Shown: positions 1 to 6,425 of the stretch, in pieces
Layout of the letters: each line of letters begins with the position of its first letter
Position numbering within the stretch: the stretch's first letter is position 1
Assembly: GCA_049416425.1 (NCBI GenBank)
Contig: JBMSHD010000059.1
Span: 1 to 13,755, forward strand
Origin: JBMSHD01 sp049416425
GTDB taxonomy: Bacteria > Pseudomonadota > Gammaproteobacteria > Francisellales > Francisellaceae
DNA length: 13,755 nt
Reading direction: 5' to 3'
The notes under the pieces: model-generated
The model's database searches: none
What the model was told of the DNA's origin: nothing
The model's input: the letters and a program-made list of their open reading frames with translations, nothing else
Translations under genes and position numbers: made by a program

Positions 1-26
1 TGGTTCAACGCCATTGTACAAGGTTT

Positions 27-92
27 TCAATTTTTTGGGGAGTTTTCAGTATAATCATTACCTGATATTTTAATAAACCCTTTGGGACTCAT
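27..92 (-). pseudogene. Very short leftward ORF with strong ribosome binding site; possible broken gene start
   Basis: An ATG at 92-90 is preceded by AAAGGAG (108-102) with a 9-base spacer, which is a good ribosome binding site. The frame reads only 21 residues (starting MSPKGFIKISGNDYTEN) before a TGA at 29-27. A run of six A residues lies just before the stop. One extra base there would let the frame continue to the window edge as SPKKLKTLYNGVEP. This suggests either a tiny gene or the 5' end of a longer gene broken by a one-base indel. I do not recognise the product. The gene would continue beyond position 1, so it cannot be judged from this window. Confidence 0.25.
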
Positions 93-296
93 AGCAACAC
101 TCTCCTTTGATCATTTTGTTTTCAAGTGATATTTTTTTTATCGTCACAAGCAAAATTATATTATCCACCTTATTCTATGGCTATCCGTAAAAAACACGTA
201 ATTTGTGAAAGACATTCCACTTAACCAATTCTACAATTACCATGAATACGGTTAAACGATTCGATATCTGGAGTCAACAACCGGCATATGAAGCCC
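93..296. other. AT-rich intergenic stretch
   Basis: This is non-coding AT-rich DNA between the leftward mini-ORF and the antitoxin promoter. I see no RNA gene, convincing terminator or repeat in it. A 25-codon frame beginning at 242 (MNTVKRFDIW...) resembles the first residues of MazF/PemK toxins, but only over about eight residues and without a ribosome binding site. Confidence 0.4.
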
Positions 297-325
297 TTGA
301 ATTTATTTTTAATAGTTAATATAAT
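297..325 (+). promoter_or_regulatory. Sigma70-type promoter of the hipB-like gene
   Basis: TTGAAT (297-302) and a perfect TATAAT (320-325) are separated by 17 bases. The predicted start of transcription is around 332, leaving a leader of about 30 bases before the HipB-like ORF at 362. Confidence 0.55.
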
Positions 326-360
326 ATCTATTATAAGACAATTTATTAGATAGAATCTAT
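325..360. promoter_or_regulatory. Possible antitoxin operator (TATCTA / TAGATA dyads)
   Basis: TATCTA (325-330) is mirrored by TAGATA (347-352). A second dyad, TAGAT (347-351) / ATCTA (355-359), overlaps it. Both lie between the -10 element and the start codon, where an autoregulating antitoxin would bind. The known E. coli HipB operator is TATCC-N8-GGATA. Here the half-sites are similar but the spacing is wider, so the assignment is an inference. Confidence 0.35.
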
Positions 361-361
361 A

Positions 362-667
362 ATGATATCAATAACTATGAAGTCACCATATAAAATAAGG
401 CAAGAGATCGCAAATAAAGCCAAAGACCGACGTTTGAGTCTGAACTTGACTCAAAAAACATTATCTGAAAAATCAGGGGTTAGCTATGGTACTTTGAAGA
501 AATTTGAGCATAGCGGACAAATTTCATTGTCTTCATTGCTTAAAATTGCTTTAGTTTTAGATGAGCTTGAAAATTTTGAACATCTTTTTGTCAAGAATAC
601 AGAAGCGTTACCATCATCCATTGATGAATTGCTTGCCATCAAACCCAGAAAAAGAGGGCGCAAATGA
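362..667 (+). CDS. HipB-like XRE-family antitoxin / repressor
   Basis: This 101-residue protein has a Cro/CI-type helix-turn-helix at about residues 15-60. The stretch RRLSLNLTQKTLSEKSGVS followed by YGTLKKFEHSG is the usual turn and recognition helix of the XRE family. The tail is very basic (KPRKRGRK). HipB-type antitoxins bind DNA as dimers and repress their own operon while neutralising the HipA kinase. The next gene is a HipA N-terminal fragment that starts inside this gene's stop codon (ATGA overlap at 664-667), which supports the HipB assignment. A second ATG at 377 is possible; neither start has a clear Shine-Dalgarno. Because the toxin gene is cut short, this is probably an orphaned antitoxin that may still act as a DNA-binding repressor. 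Confidence 0.8.
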   Translation: MISITMKSPYKIRQEIANKAKDRRLSLNLTQKTLSEKSGVSYGTLKKFEHSGQISLSSLLKIALVLDELENFEHLFVKNTEALPSSIDELLAIKPRKRGRK

Positions 668-828
668 GATTTGATCCAGTAAAAATCGTCCGTGTTTACT
701 ATAAACCGCTGAACGAGAAAATCCTTGTTGGACGTCTTGTATTACAAAATCGGAAAATTCTGTTTGAATATGATTTTGATTTCATGAATAGGAGAATTCA
801 CTTATCCCCTTTTAAACTCCCTATTTAA
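664..828 (+). pseudogene. Truncated hipA: N-terminal fragment of HipA kinase toxin
   Basis: The ATG at 664 overlaps the antitoxin stop by four bases, the normal hipBA arrangement. The 54-residue product (MRFDPVKIVRVYYKPLNEK..., ending LSPFKLPI) matches the start of the HipA N-terminal domain: a beta-strand with VYY, then VGRL, FEYD and the LSPFKLPL-like motif. Full HipA proteins are roughly 400-440 residues, so the whole kinase domain is missing. The frame stops at TAA 826-828, exactly inside a 15-base palindrome (CCTATTT-A-AAATAGG, 820-834). I see no continuation in other frames before the unrelated regulator at 920. Toxin activity is not expected. The short product could still be made. Confidence 0.65.
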
Positions 829-919
829 AATAGGTATCAATTTTTCACAATGCATTAACAAATTAACACCAATATGGTAAGTTTATCAACAAATATCTCA
901 AAACGATAAAATATTGGCT

Positions 920-1672
920 ATGAGTACACATGGTAAATCTCCCTCGGGTAAAAAGAAAACAGAACATATACCAGAACATTTTTTAGAGCTTGGCTCGAAA
1001 TTAACTCCATTTATCACTCCGCTTTTTCAAAAAACAGGCCTAAGCACACTAGTCTATCAGCGCAAATACGCCGATGGCAGCGAGATAAGGCTATCGAATC
1101 GCATCGACTGGCTGGAGTATTATTATGCCAATCGGCTGTATGTTGGCAGCTTGTTTGAAAAACCGATCAGTGACTATAGACAGGAATTTGTGCTATGGCA
1201 GGCCATCGCCGATAAACACAGGGTTATCGCCCTGGCAAAGGCCCATGATATCGACCATGGTCTGACCTATATCAATCCCCGAAAGGACTATGTCGAGCAG
1301 TTTTTCATGGGTGGCCCCAATGACAAACCCGAGACGATCAATCGCGTCATCAATAATCTGACCTTTATCGATGAATTTAGCTGCCGTTTTGTCTGTCATG
1401 CCGAGACGCTTATTAAGGAAGCCGAGAGCCGGCGCATTTATTTGCATCAAAAGGACAATAAACCAACCGATACTCTGGAGAAACTCTCAAGGCGTGAGAT
1501 TGATATCGCCCGGATTTTACTTCTTGGCGCCAGTGCCAAGGAAATTGGTTTGCGACTTCATATCTCTTATCGCACCGTTGAGAGCCATATCAACAACCTC
1601 AAGCAAAAACTACATTGCAAAAGACGATCCGAACTGATTCAATGTCTCTATATGCTAGGCATAAGACCGTGA
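920..1672 (+). CDS. LuxR-family transcriptional regulator
   Basis: This 250-residue protein ends in a GerE-type helix-turn-helix at about residues 187-246. The domain begins LSRREIDIARILLLGASAKE (189-208), continues through LRLHIS, and has the recognition helix YRTVESHINNLKQKL (217-231). The N-terminal ~170 residues resemble the sensory domain of Legionella/Coxiella-type LuxR proteins, with GLSTLVYQRKYADGSEIRLS, the WLEYYY segment and HGLTYINP. This is not the receiver domain of a two-component regulator, since no DD...D...K pattern is seen. The ligand is unknown. I chose the ATG at 920. A TTG at 914 adds two residues, and neither has a strong ribosome binding site. The dehydrogenase gene follows on the same strand after 85 bases and could be a target or share its transcript, but nothing in the sequence proves this. 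Confidence 0.85.
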   Translation: MSTHGKSPSGKKKTEHIPEHFLELGSKLTPFITPLFQKTGLSTLVYQRKYADGSEIRLSNRIDWLEYYYANRLYVGSLFEKPISDYRQEFVLWQAIADKHRVIALAKAHDIDHGLTYINPRKDYVEQFFMGGPNDKPETINRVINNLTFIDEFSCRFVCHAETLIKEAESRRIYLHQKDNKPTDTLEKLSRREIDIARILLLGASAKEIGLRLHISYRTVESHINNLKQKLHCKRRSELIQCLYMLGIRP

Positions 1673-1701
1673 GGTTGCCATTATAGGAAAAATGCCTCAC
1701 A

Positions 1702-1729
1702 TTGAATGCGCCTAAAATAACGGAATACT
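1702..1729 (+). promoter_or_regulatory. Possible promoter of the dehydrogenase gene
   Basis: TTGAAT (1702-1707) and AATACT (1724-1729) are 16 bases apart, each matching four of six consensus positions. They lie in the 85-base gap upstream of the ATG at 1758. The site is weak, and readthrough from the LuxR gene is equally possible. Confidence 0.25.
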
Positions 1730-1757
1730 ACAACCTATAAATTTAAAGGACAGCAAT

Positions 1758-2522
1758 ATGAATCAAAAAAAATCCAAACCCACCGTCTTGATTACCGGCG
1801 CCAGCTCAGGCTTTGGCCGCGCCATGGCGATTAAATATCACCAAAATGGCCATCGGCTGGTATTGACGGCTCGCCGTTTCGAACGACTTGAGCAGTTAAA
1901 GACCGAGCTTGGCGATGATCCTGCTATTTATATCGCCAGAGTCGATGTCAGTGATAAGGCCTCCATCGATACCTTTATCGCTGCATTACCTGTGGATTTC
2001 AAAAATATCGGTATTTTAATCAATAATGCCGGTTTAGCGCTTGGGGTATCCGATTTTGCCAACAGCGATGAGCGTGATTTTGACACCATGATCGATACCA
2101 ATATCAAGGGGCTTATCTATATGAGCAAACGCGTGCTGCCGCTGATGTTAGCTCATCGATCAGGGCACATCGTCAACATCGGCTCCATCGCCGCCAGCTG
2201 GCCTTATCCCGGTGGCAATGTCTACTGCACCTCAAAGGCCTTTGTCCAGCAGTTTTCAAGAACACTTCGCTGTGATTTGGTCGGCAAAAATATTCGCGTC
2301 AGCAATATTGAACCAGGACTCGCTGAAACTGAATTTTCGGTGGTTCGTTTTAAAGGCGATGAAACTAAGGCGAAAAAACTCTACGCCGATCGCGCCCCCT
2401 TGATTGCTGAAGATATTGCCGAGATTGTCTATTTCACCACCTCGCTGCCGGGGCATGTCAATATCAACAATATTGAAGTCATGCCAACTTGTCAGAGTTG
2501 GGCCGCATTTCATATTGAATAA
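1758..2522 (+). CDS. ydfG: YdfG-type NADP-dependent 3-hydroxy acid / L-allo-threonine dehydrogenase (SDR)
   Basis: This is a classical short-chain dehydrogenase of 254 residues. The Rossmann cofactor motif TGASSGFG is at 13-20 and NNAG at 89-92. The catalytic residues are N115, S143, Y156 and K160 (YCTSK). The arginines after the second strand (ARR, 38-40) fit NADP preference. The C-terminus carries the pattern typical of YdfG, LPGHVNINNIEVMPTCQSWA (E. coli YdfG has LPAHVNINTLEMMP at this place). YdfG oxidises 3-hydroxy acids and L-allo-threonine, and related enzymes act on malonic semialdehyde in pyrimidine breakdown. The ATG at 1758 follows AAAGGA (1745-1750) at a 7-base spacing. Length and all key residues look intact. 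The exact substrate is inferred from the family. The gene converges on the MarC-family gene with only 26 bases between them. Confidence 0.88.
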   Translation: MNQKKSKPTVLITGASSGFGRAMAIKYHQNGHRLVLTARRFERLEQLKTELGDDPAIYIARVDVSDKASIDTFIAALPVDFKNIGILINNAGLALGVSDFANSDERDFDTMIDTNIKGLIYMSKRVLPLMLAHRSGHIVNIGSIAASWPYPGGNVYCTSKAFVQQFSRTLRCDLVGKNIRVSNIEPGLAETEFSVVRFKGDETKAKKLYADRAPLIAEDIAEIVYFTTSLPGHVNINNIEVMPTCQSWAAFHIE

Positions 2523-2548
2523 TCATATCCTACATGACGCATTTGCCG

Positions 2549-3178
2549 TCAAATTCCTGCCTTTGAGAGCAGCTGTAACGCCTCAATAATCATCTCTATA
2601 CTAATTCCCAGCAACAACAGTCCCATCACCTTGCTGATAATTTCAATTTTGGCCTGCCCCAATGAGCTGGCAATTTTAGGCACCAATAAAAAGAAAATAA
2701 AAATAATACTTACCACGATAAGACAGGTAACCGAGGCGACAACCTTATGCATCACATCCGGAAAATAATGGCGAGAATGCGAGATGGTCGTGACAATAGC
2801 GCCGGGCCCCGCCACGATAGGAATCGCCAAAGGAACGATGGCAATACTATTGGATCCCGCACTTGCAGTGCCATCATCGGTCTTATGCGACTCAGGCAGA
2901 TAACCTAAAATTCTCAAGGCAATAAGCCCGATGACAAGCCCGCCAGCAATCCGAAAGGCCGTGATTGAAATACCAAAGAAATTAAGCAATGCCGCCCCAA
3001 CCCAGATAGACAAAATCAGAATACAGAAAACAGCAATACACATCTTAAAGGCCACCTTGCTGTTTTGTTTCGCATCGATCCCTGCCGTGACGCCGAGATA
3101 GATGGCGATATTACCAAAAGGGTTTAAGATGGTAAAAAGGGAGACGACAAAGGTCGCCAGCGCTTCATATTCTGTCAT
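2549..3178 (-). CDS. MarC-family integral membrane protein
   Basis: This 209-residue, very hydrophobic protein has six predicted membrane segments and the two MarC/UPF0056 signature elements. NPFGN at 19-23 is in the first helix, and its pseudo-repeat PLAIPIVAGPGAI is at 116-128. FRIAGG (75-80) is also typical. The MarC family was once linked to multiple antibiotic resistance in E. coli, a role later withdrawn. Some members are proposed small neutral amino acid transporters, so the substrate here is open. A Shine-Dalgarno AAGGAG (3194-3189) lies 10 bases before the ATG at 3178. Between them is an out-of-frame ATG-TTA-TGA (3183-3175) that overlaps the start. The gene lies 77 bases downstream of the pilin-like operon on the same strand and could receive readthrough from it. 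Confidence 0.88.
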   Translation of the reverse strand: MTEYEALATFVVSLFTILNPFGNIAIYLGVTAGIDAKQNSKVAFKMCIAVFCILILSIWVGAALLNFFGISITAFRIAGGLVIGLIALRILGYLPESHKTDDGTASAGSNSIAIVPLAIPIVAGPGAIVTTISHSRHYFPDVMHKVVASVTCLIVVSIIFIFFLLVPKIASSLGQAKIEIISKVMGLLLLGISIEMIIEALQLLSKAGI

Positions 3179-3210
3179 AACATACAGTCTCCTTATCGAA
3201 GGTTTATCTA

Positions 3211-3237
3211 AAAATGTAGTTGATTTCTACTACTTTT
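3211..3237 (-). terminator. Weak possible terminator after the pilin-like operon
   Basis: Read on the - strand, AAAA-GTAGT, an 8-base loop, then ACTAC-A-TTTTT forms a short stem (GTAGT at 3233-3229, ACTAC at 3220-3216) followed by a T tract. The stem has only five strong positions, with flanking A-T pairs, so termination may be partial. It sits between the last pilin-like gene and the MarC-family gene. Confidence 0.3.
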
Positions 3238-3255
3238 CCATTACTCAATGGCAAT

Positions 3256-4947
3256 TTATACCACACAGCTTTTTTTGGCAAAGATCGTCAATGTGCCATC
3301 AAAATTATTATATACACCCTGAGCCATTAACTGAGGCGAGCCATAGCTTAATATAAGCTTGTGCCAATCTTTTGGATCTGACCATGGCAGTGTCACTGGA
3401 ATACGACTTTTAAATAGCTTGGACTTACTTGATGCAACATTAATGTCTTGATCAGATGTTATTAACACATCACCCGCTGCCTTGCAAGAAACCAAGCGAT
3501 TTTCAATGGCTTTTGAAAAATGAATCGTTGTGCTATAACCACAAATATATTGGCTGCCACCGATTGGATTTGGACAATAAATATAATCCCAAGATCCACC
3601 ATACAATGAAAATGTCTGGCTGCCGATATAGACATAATCACTCGGCGGTTGTATATCACCGTTATCATCATGCTTTTTCTTCAGGACTTCTTTAATCGAT
3701 CTGCCTCCAACCGCAGATAGTCGGATATCACTGACGCGATTGATATGCTCACCAAAGTCAACGCTCCCTGATCTATCGGCCAACTGAAGTCTGGCATCGC
3801 CATCTGCCGCTAATGTTAGTGCATCATTGCCGCTTAAATTTAGCTGATTGCCTGCCTTGAGACTCAACTGATGTGAGTCACTGTGGAAATTAACCGCCCC
3901 CGTTGTAGCGGCAATACTATCTGAGGCGGATATCTGTAAATCAGAGGTTTTCGTCGTTGAGAAATTTATGTCTTCATCGGTTAACAATGAAATAGAATCC
4001 GGCGTTAATTGTAGCTGATTGTTGCTTTTTTGACTCGACAGCGAAACCGCTTCATTACTATTGAGGCTAAGACGATCGGCATCCATACTAACTGAATCGC
4101 TATGATCGGCATTTTCAATAGCAAGTTGTCTTGCCGTGATAGCAAGCTTGCCATTTGGGTTTGAATTTGTAATCATCGCCGTTTGATCATTATTAAAATG
4201 CATGGCCGACACATTGGTTATTTGTCTATTTTCTTGAGCCTGATTAAGATCAAATTGAATAGCTCCCTGCATCTGATTTTTGCCATCAATACGCAACCAT
4301 TGCCCGGATGGCGTCACTATTTTATCCGTCACGGTCAACTCCACACTGAAACCACCACTGTGCTCAATGCTGGATTGATTGTCAGATTTGTGTAGATAAC
4401 GCATGGTATTGACAATCCCTGGCGAGAAATCAACCAGCACTTGATAATTTTTATCATTAATCGTCAGCATATAATTGGTTTTAAAACGTTGTTTTAGCAC
4501 TTGATAAACCGAAGCTGCCGTTATTGCCGAAGGCATTTTTTTATTATCAGTGGCATAAAAATCACCAAAATAAACCATCGCCTTAAAAATAGCATTATCC
4601 TCAGCGCTTCCTGGTAAATAGACGATTTTAATACCATCCTGTAACAGCTTTGGCGCCAGTTTAAAATCACAAGGCAAATAAGCATTAGCGCCATTGTTGC
4701 CACAACTTTTATCAGATAGCCATGAGATGCCGTCTTGGCTCTGCTGTTGAGTTATCGCATTCTCGATGCCATATAACGCAATCGCATTTAATACCATTGC
4801 CGCCTGATTTCCAGCACTGTAGAAATGTGATTTATCTTGCTGCTGTTTTCTGGCGGTAAAGGCATAGATAACAACCGAGCTTAATAGAAGCAGTGCAATC
4901 AGCACATAAAATAAACTAAAGCCTTTGAGCGATTTTTTACATTTCAT
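3256..4947 (-). CDS. Pilin-like adhesin subunit 3 (PilV/shufflon-like, lacks Glu5)
   Basis: This 563-residue protein has a type III (prepilin) leader MKCKKSLKG|FSLFYVLIALLLL, with cleavage expected after G9. Position +5 of the mature protein is Tyr14 instead of the usual Glu. A globular head follows with SWL...SC (C82) and YLPCDF (C93), probably a disulfide pair shared with both neighbours. At 217-246 lies a PilV-like collar (WLRIDGKNQMQGAI, then NRQITNVS). Residues 255-400 are short alternating S/T/N/L/D repeats (LSLNSNEAVSLSS..., LSLKAGNQLNLSGNDALTLA) that suggest a beta-solenoid stalk. The C-terminal ~160 residues contain C458, C469, C488 and C561 and look like a separate binding domain. 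The ATG at 4947 shares one base with the upstream stop (TAATG), with AGGTG 7 bases away. The likely role is a pilus or pseudopilus tip adhesin. Family assignment rests on motifs only. Confidence 0.75.
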   Translation of the reverse strand: MKCKKSLKGFSLFYVLIALLLLSSVVIYAFTARKQQQDKSHFYSAGNQAAMVLNAIALYGIENAITQQQSQDGISWLSDKSCGNNGANAYLPCDFKLAPKLLQDGIKIVYLPGSAEDNAIFKAMVYFGDFYATDNKKMPSAITAASVYQVLKQRFKTNYMLTINDKNYQVLVDFSPGIVNTMRYLHKSDNQSSIEHSGGFSVELTVTDKIVTPSGQWLRIDGKNQMQGAIQFDLNQAQENRQITNVSAMHFNNDQTAMITNSNPNGKLAITARQLAIENADHSDSVSMDADRLSLNSNEAVSLSSQKSNNQLQLTPDSISLLTDEDINFSTTKTSDLQISASDSIAATTGAVNFHSDSHQLSLKAGNQLNLSGNDALTLAADGDARLQLADRSGSVDFGEHINRVSDIRLSAVGGRSIKEVLKKKHDDNGDIQPPSDYVYIGSQTFSLYGGSWDYIYCPNPIGGSQYICGYSTTIHFSKAIENRLVSCKAAGDVLITSDQDINVASSKSKLFKSRIPVTLPWSDPKDWHKLILSYGSPQLMAQGVYNNFDGTLTIFAKKSCVV

Positions 4948-6425
4948 TATTTTTCACCTGTATAACAAAAGAATATGACATCACCATGCGTTAAATAGGC
5001 ATTATCGGATGACTCTACATTGGCTGATAAAGTCAGTGTCTTACTGAGAATATCGATCTTAAGCCCACTGAAATGATAGGCCGTACTGTCTCCCTGGTGA
5101 AATTCTAACTTCGACTGCACCACCAGATTATTGGCATCACATTTTGCCAGATAATTGGCAATGTTGGCTTTCGCTATAAACAAACCATCATGATATGAGG
5201 TAATAAAATCGCTGTAGTTGATGGATCCCAACTTATTAAAATAGTATTGCTGATAGTGATCCAGCACATAATTCAAAACGCTATCGCTCATTTTGCCCTC
5301 GGTAAATTCACAATGCTGAAGATCACGCAAACAGATGTCATTGATATCAAGATGTTGATTGAATTGAACCTGTCCCTGAAATTGGATATTCCCAGACAGC
5401 GCAATTTGTTTATCGGAGGTCAACTGTTTTGTCGCAAGCTTAATGTTTTTACCCGCCGATAAATGCACATCACTGGCACTTTCAAGCGAAATAGCATTAG
5501 AGGCAATCAGATTAATCTTATCGGCATTAAGCTCAACATGATCAGCCTTGGCAGCAATACCAGACTCAGACATCTGATACTGACCGTTTCCCGTTGATAG
5601 CGTCAATTGATGTTCAGCCTTTGCCGTAATGCCGTTATTGACTGCCAAACCAGCACTATCGCCACCTATCACAATATGATCGGCCTGTATGCTCATATCG
5701 CCTTTATTGCTGATAATAGTAGTATCGCGATTATCCATTATCAGCCCCGATACATTGTTAATCTGCCTATTTTGATCACGCACCCCGTCATCAAAACTGA
5801 TGTTACCTTTCATCGTCGTATCACCTGAAAGACTAAACCAGTTTGTATGATCTGAAGACCCTCCCATCTGCAAGGTTGGAAAGAGTAGATCCATTTTGAT
5901 CCCTGCTTGTTTATTTGCTAACGGTTCAATACTATAAGTGGCAATACCCGAGTGATGATGACTGATATCACCCTTGAGGCTTTTTAAAGCATCAATCAAT
6001 TCTGTTGCTTTCGCCTTCGAGTTATCCCCCGATTGATTAGTAATAGAGCCGGTGGTAATCACAATCTCCAGAGGATTAATATGGACAATGCTCAGCATCA
6101 GTTGCTTTTGATCAAGATTGTGAGCACTGATCCTAAATCCACAGGGCAGATAATCGTTATCGGCGCTACCGCCACACGATTTGGATTTTAGCCAGTTTAT
6201 GCCTGTAAATTGCTGTCCTACCGCTAACTCATCGATATTATCTGCAAGGGATTGGTGCACCGCTTTTACATAACGGTCAATCTGTATAGCCGCTTGATCG
6301 ACATGCTTGCTATCCTGCCAACGATCAATGGCAACAATCACAAGAATAATGACAGGAACTAAAACGACAAGCACAATCATAAGCTCTATAAGGCTGAAGC
6401 CTTTTTGTAAACGGGAGCAAATCAT
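4947..6425 (-). CDS. Pilin-like adhesin subunit 2 (PilV/shufflon-like)
   Basis: This 492-residue protein has a textbook prepilin start, MICSRLQKG|FSLIELMIVLVVL. Cleavage is expected between G9 and F10, and Glu14 is the conserved +5 glutamate. The architecture matches its neighbours. The head has NWL...SC (C84) and YLPCGF (C95). The collar motif NWFSLSGDTTMKGNISF continues to NRQINNVSGL (196-228). An alternating hydrophobic stalk at 240-345 includes KINLIASNAISLESASDVHL. A C-terminal domain has C365, C372, C429 and C487. Translation is coupled to the gene upstream: start and stop overlap as ATGA (6425-6422), with AAGGAG (6438-6433) seven bases before the ATG. It is expected in the inner membrane and then in a type IV pilus or type II secretion-like fibre processed by PilD. 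No recombinase or pilus motor gene is present in the window. Confidence 0.78.
   Translation of the reverse strand: MICSRLQKGFSLIELMIVLVVLVPVIILVIVAIDRWQDSKHVDQAAIQIDRYVKAVHQSLADNIDELAVGQQFTGINWLKSKSCGGSADNDYLPCGFRISAHNLDQKQLMLSIVHINPLEIVITTGSITNQSGDNSKAKATELIDALKSLKGDISHHHSGIATYSIEPLANKQAGIKMDLLFPTLQMGGSSDHTNWFSLSGDTTMKGNISFDDGVRDQNRQINNVSGLIMDNRDTTIISNKGDMSIQADHIVIGGDSAGLAVNNGITAKAEHQLTLSTGNGQYQMSESGIAAKADHVELNADKINLIASNAISLESASDVHLSAGKNIKLATKQLTSDKQIALSGNIQFQGQVQFNQHLDINDICLRDLQHCEFTEGKMSDSVLNYVLDHYQQYYFNKLGSINYSDFITSYHDGLFIAKANIANYLAKCDANNLVVQSKLEFHQGDSTAYHFSGLKIDILSKTLTLSANVESSDNAYLTHGDVIFFCYTGEK

Noticed and set aside
242..319. 25-codon frame starting MNTVKRFDIW, similar to the beginning of MazF/PemK toxins
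   Set aside because: Only about eight residues resemble the family, there is no ribosome binding site, and it overlaps the antitoxin promoter.
1669..1700. Stem GTGAGG/CCTCAC over the end of the LuxR gene, considered as a terminator
   Set aside because: The stem is split by a 4-base bulge and no T tract follows on the + strand.
2535..2551. TGACG/CGTCA hairpin between the convergent ydfG and MarC-family genes
   Set aside because: Only five pairs, it overlaps the MarC-family stop codon, and no T tract follows on either strand.
3645..3660. TTGTATATC in the third adhesin gene, resembling one arm of the 13727-13752 dyad, considered as a second inversion site
   Set aside because: Only nine bases match, the second arm is absent, and a 9-base match is not unusual in this length of AT-rich DNA.
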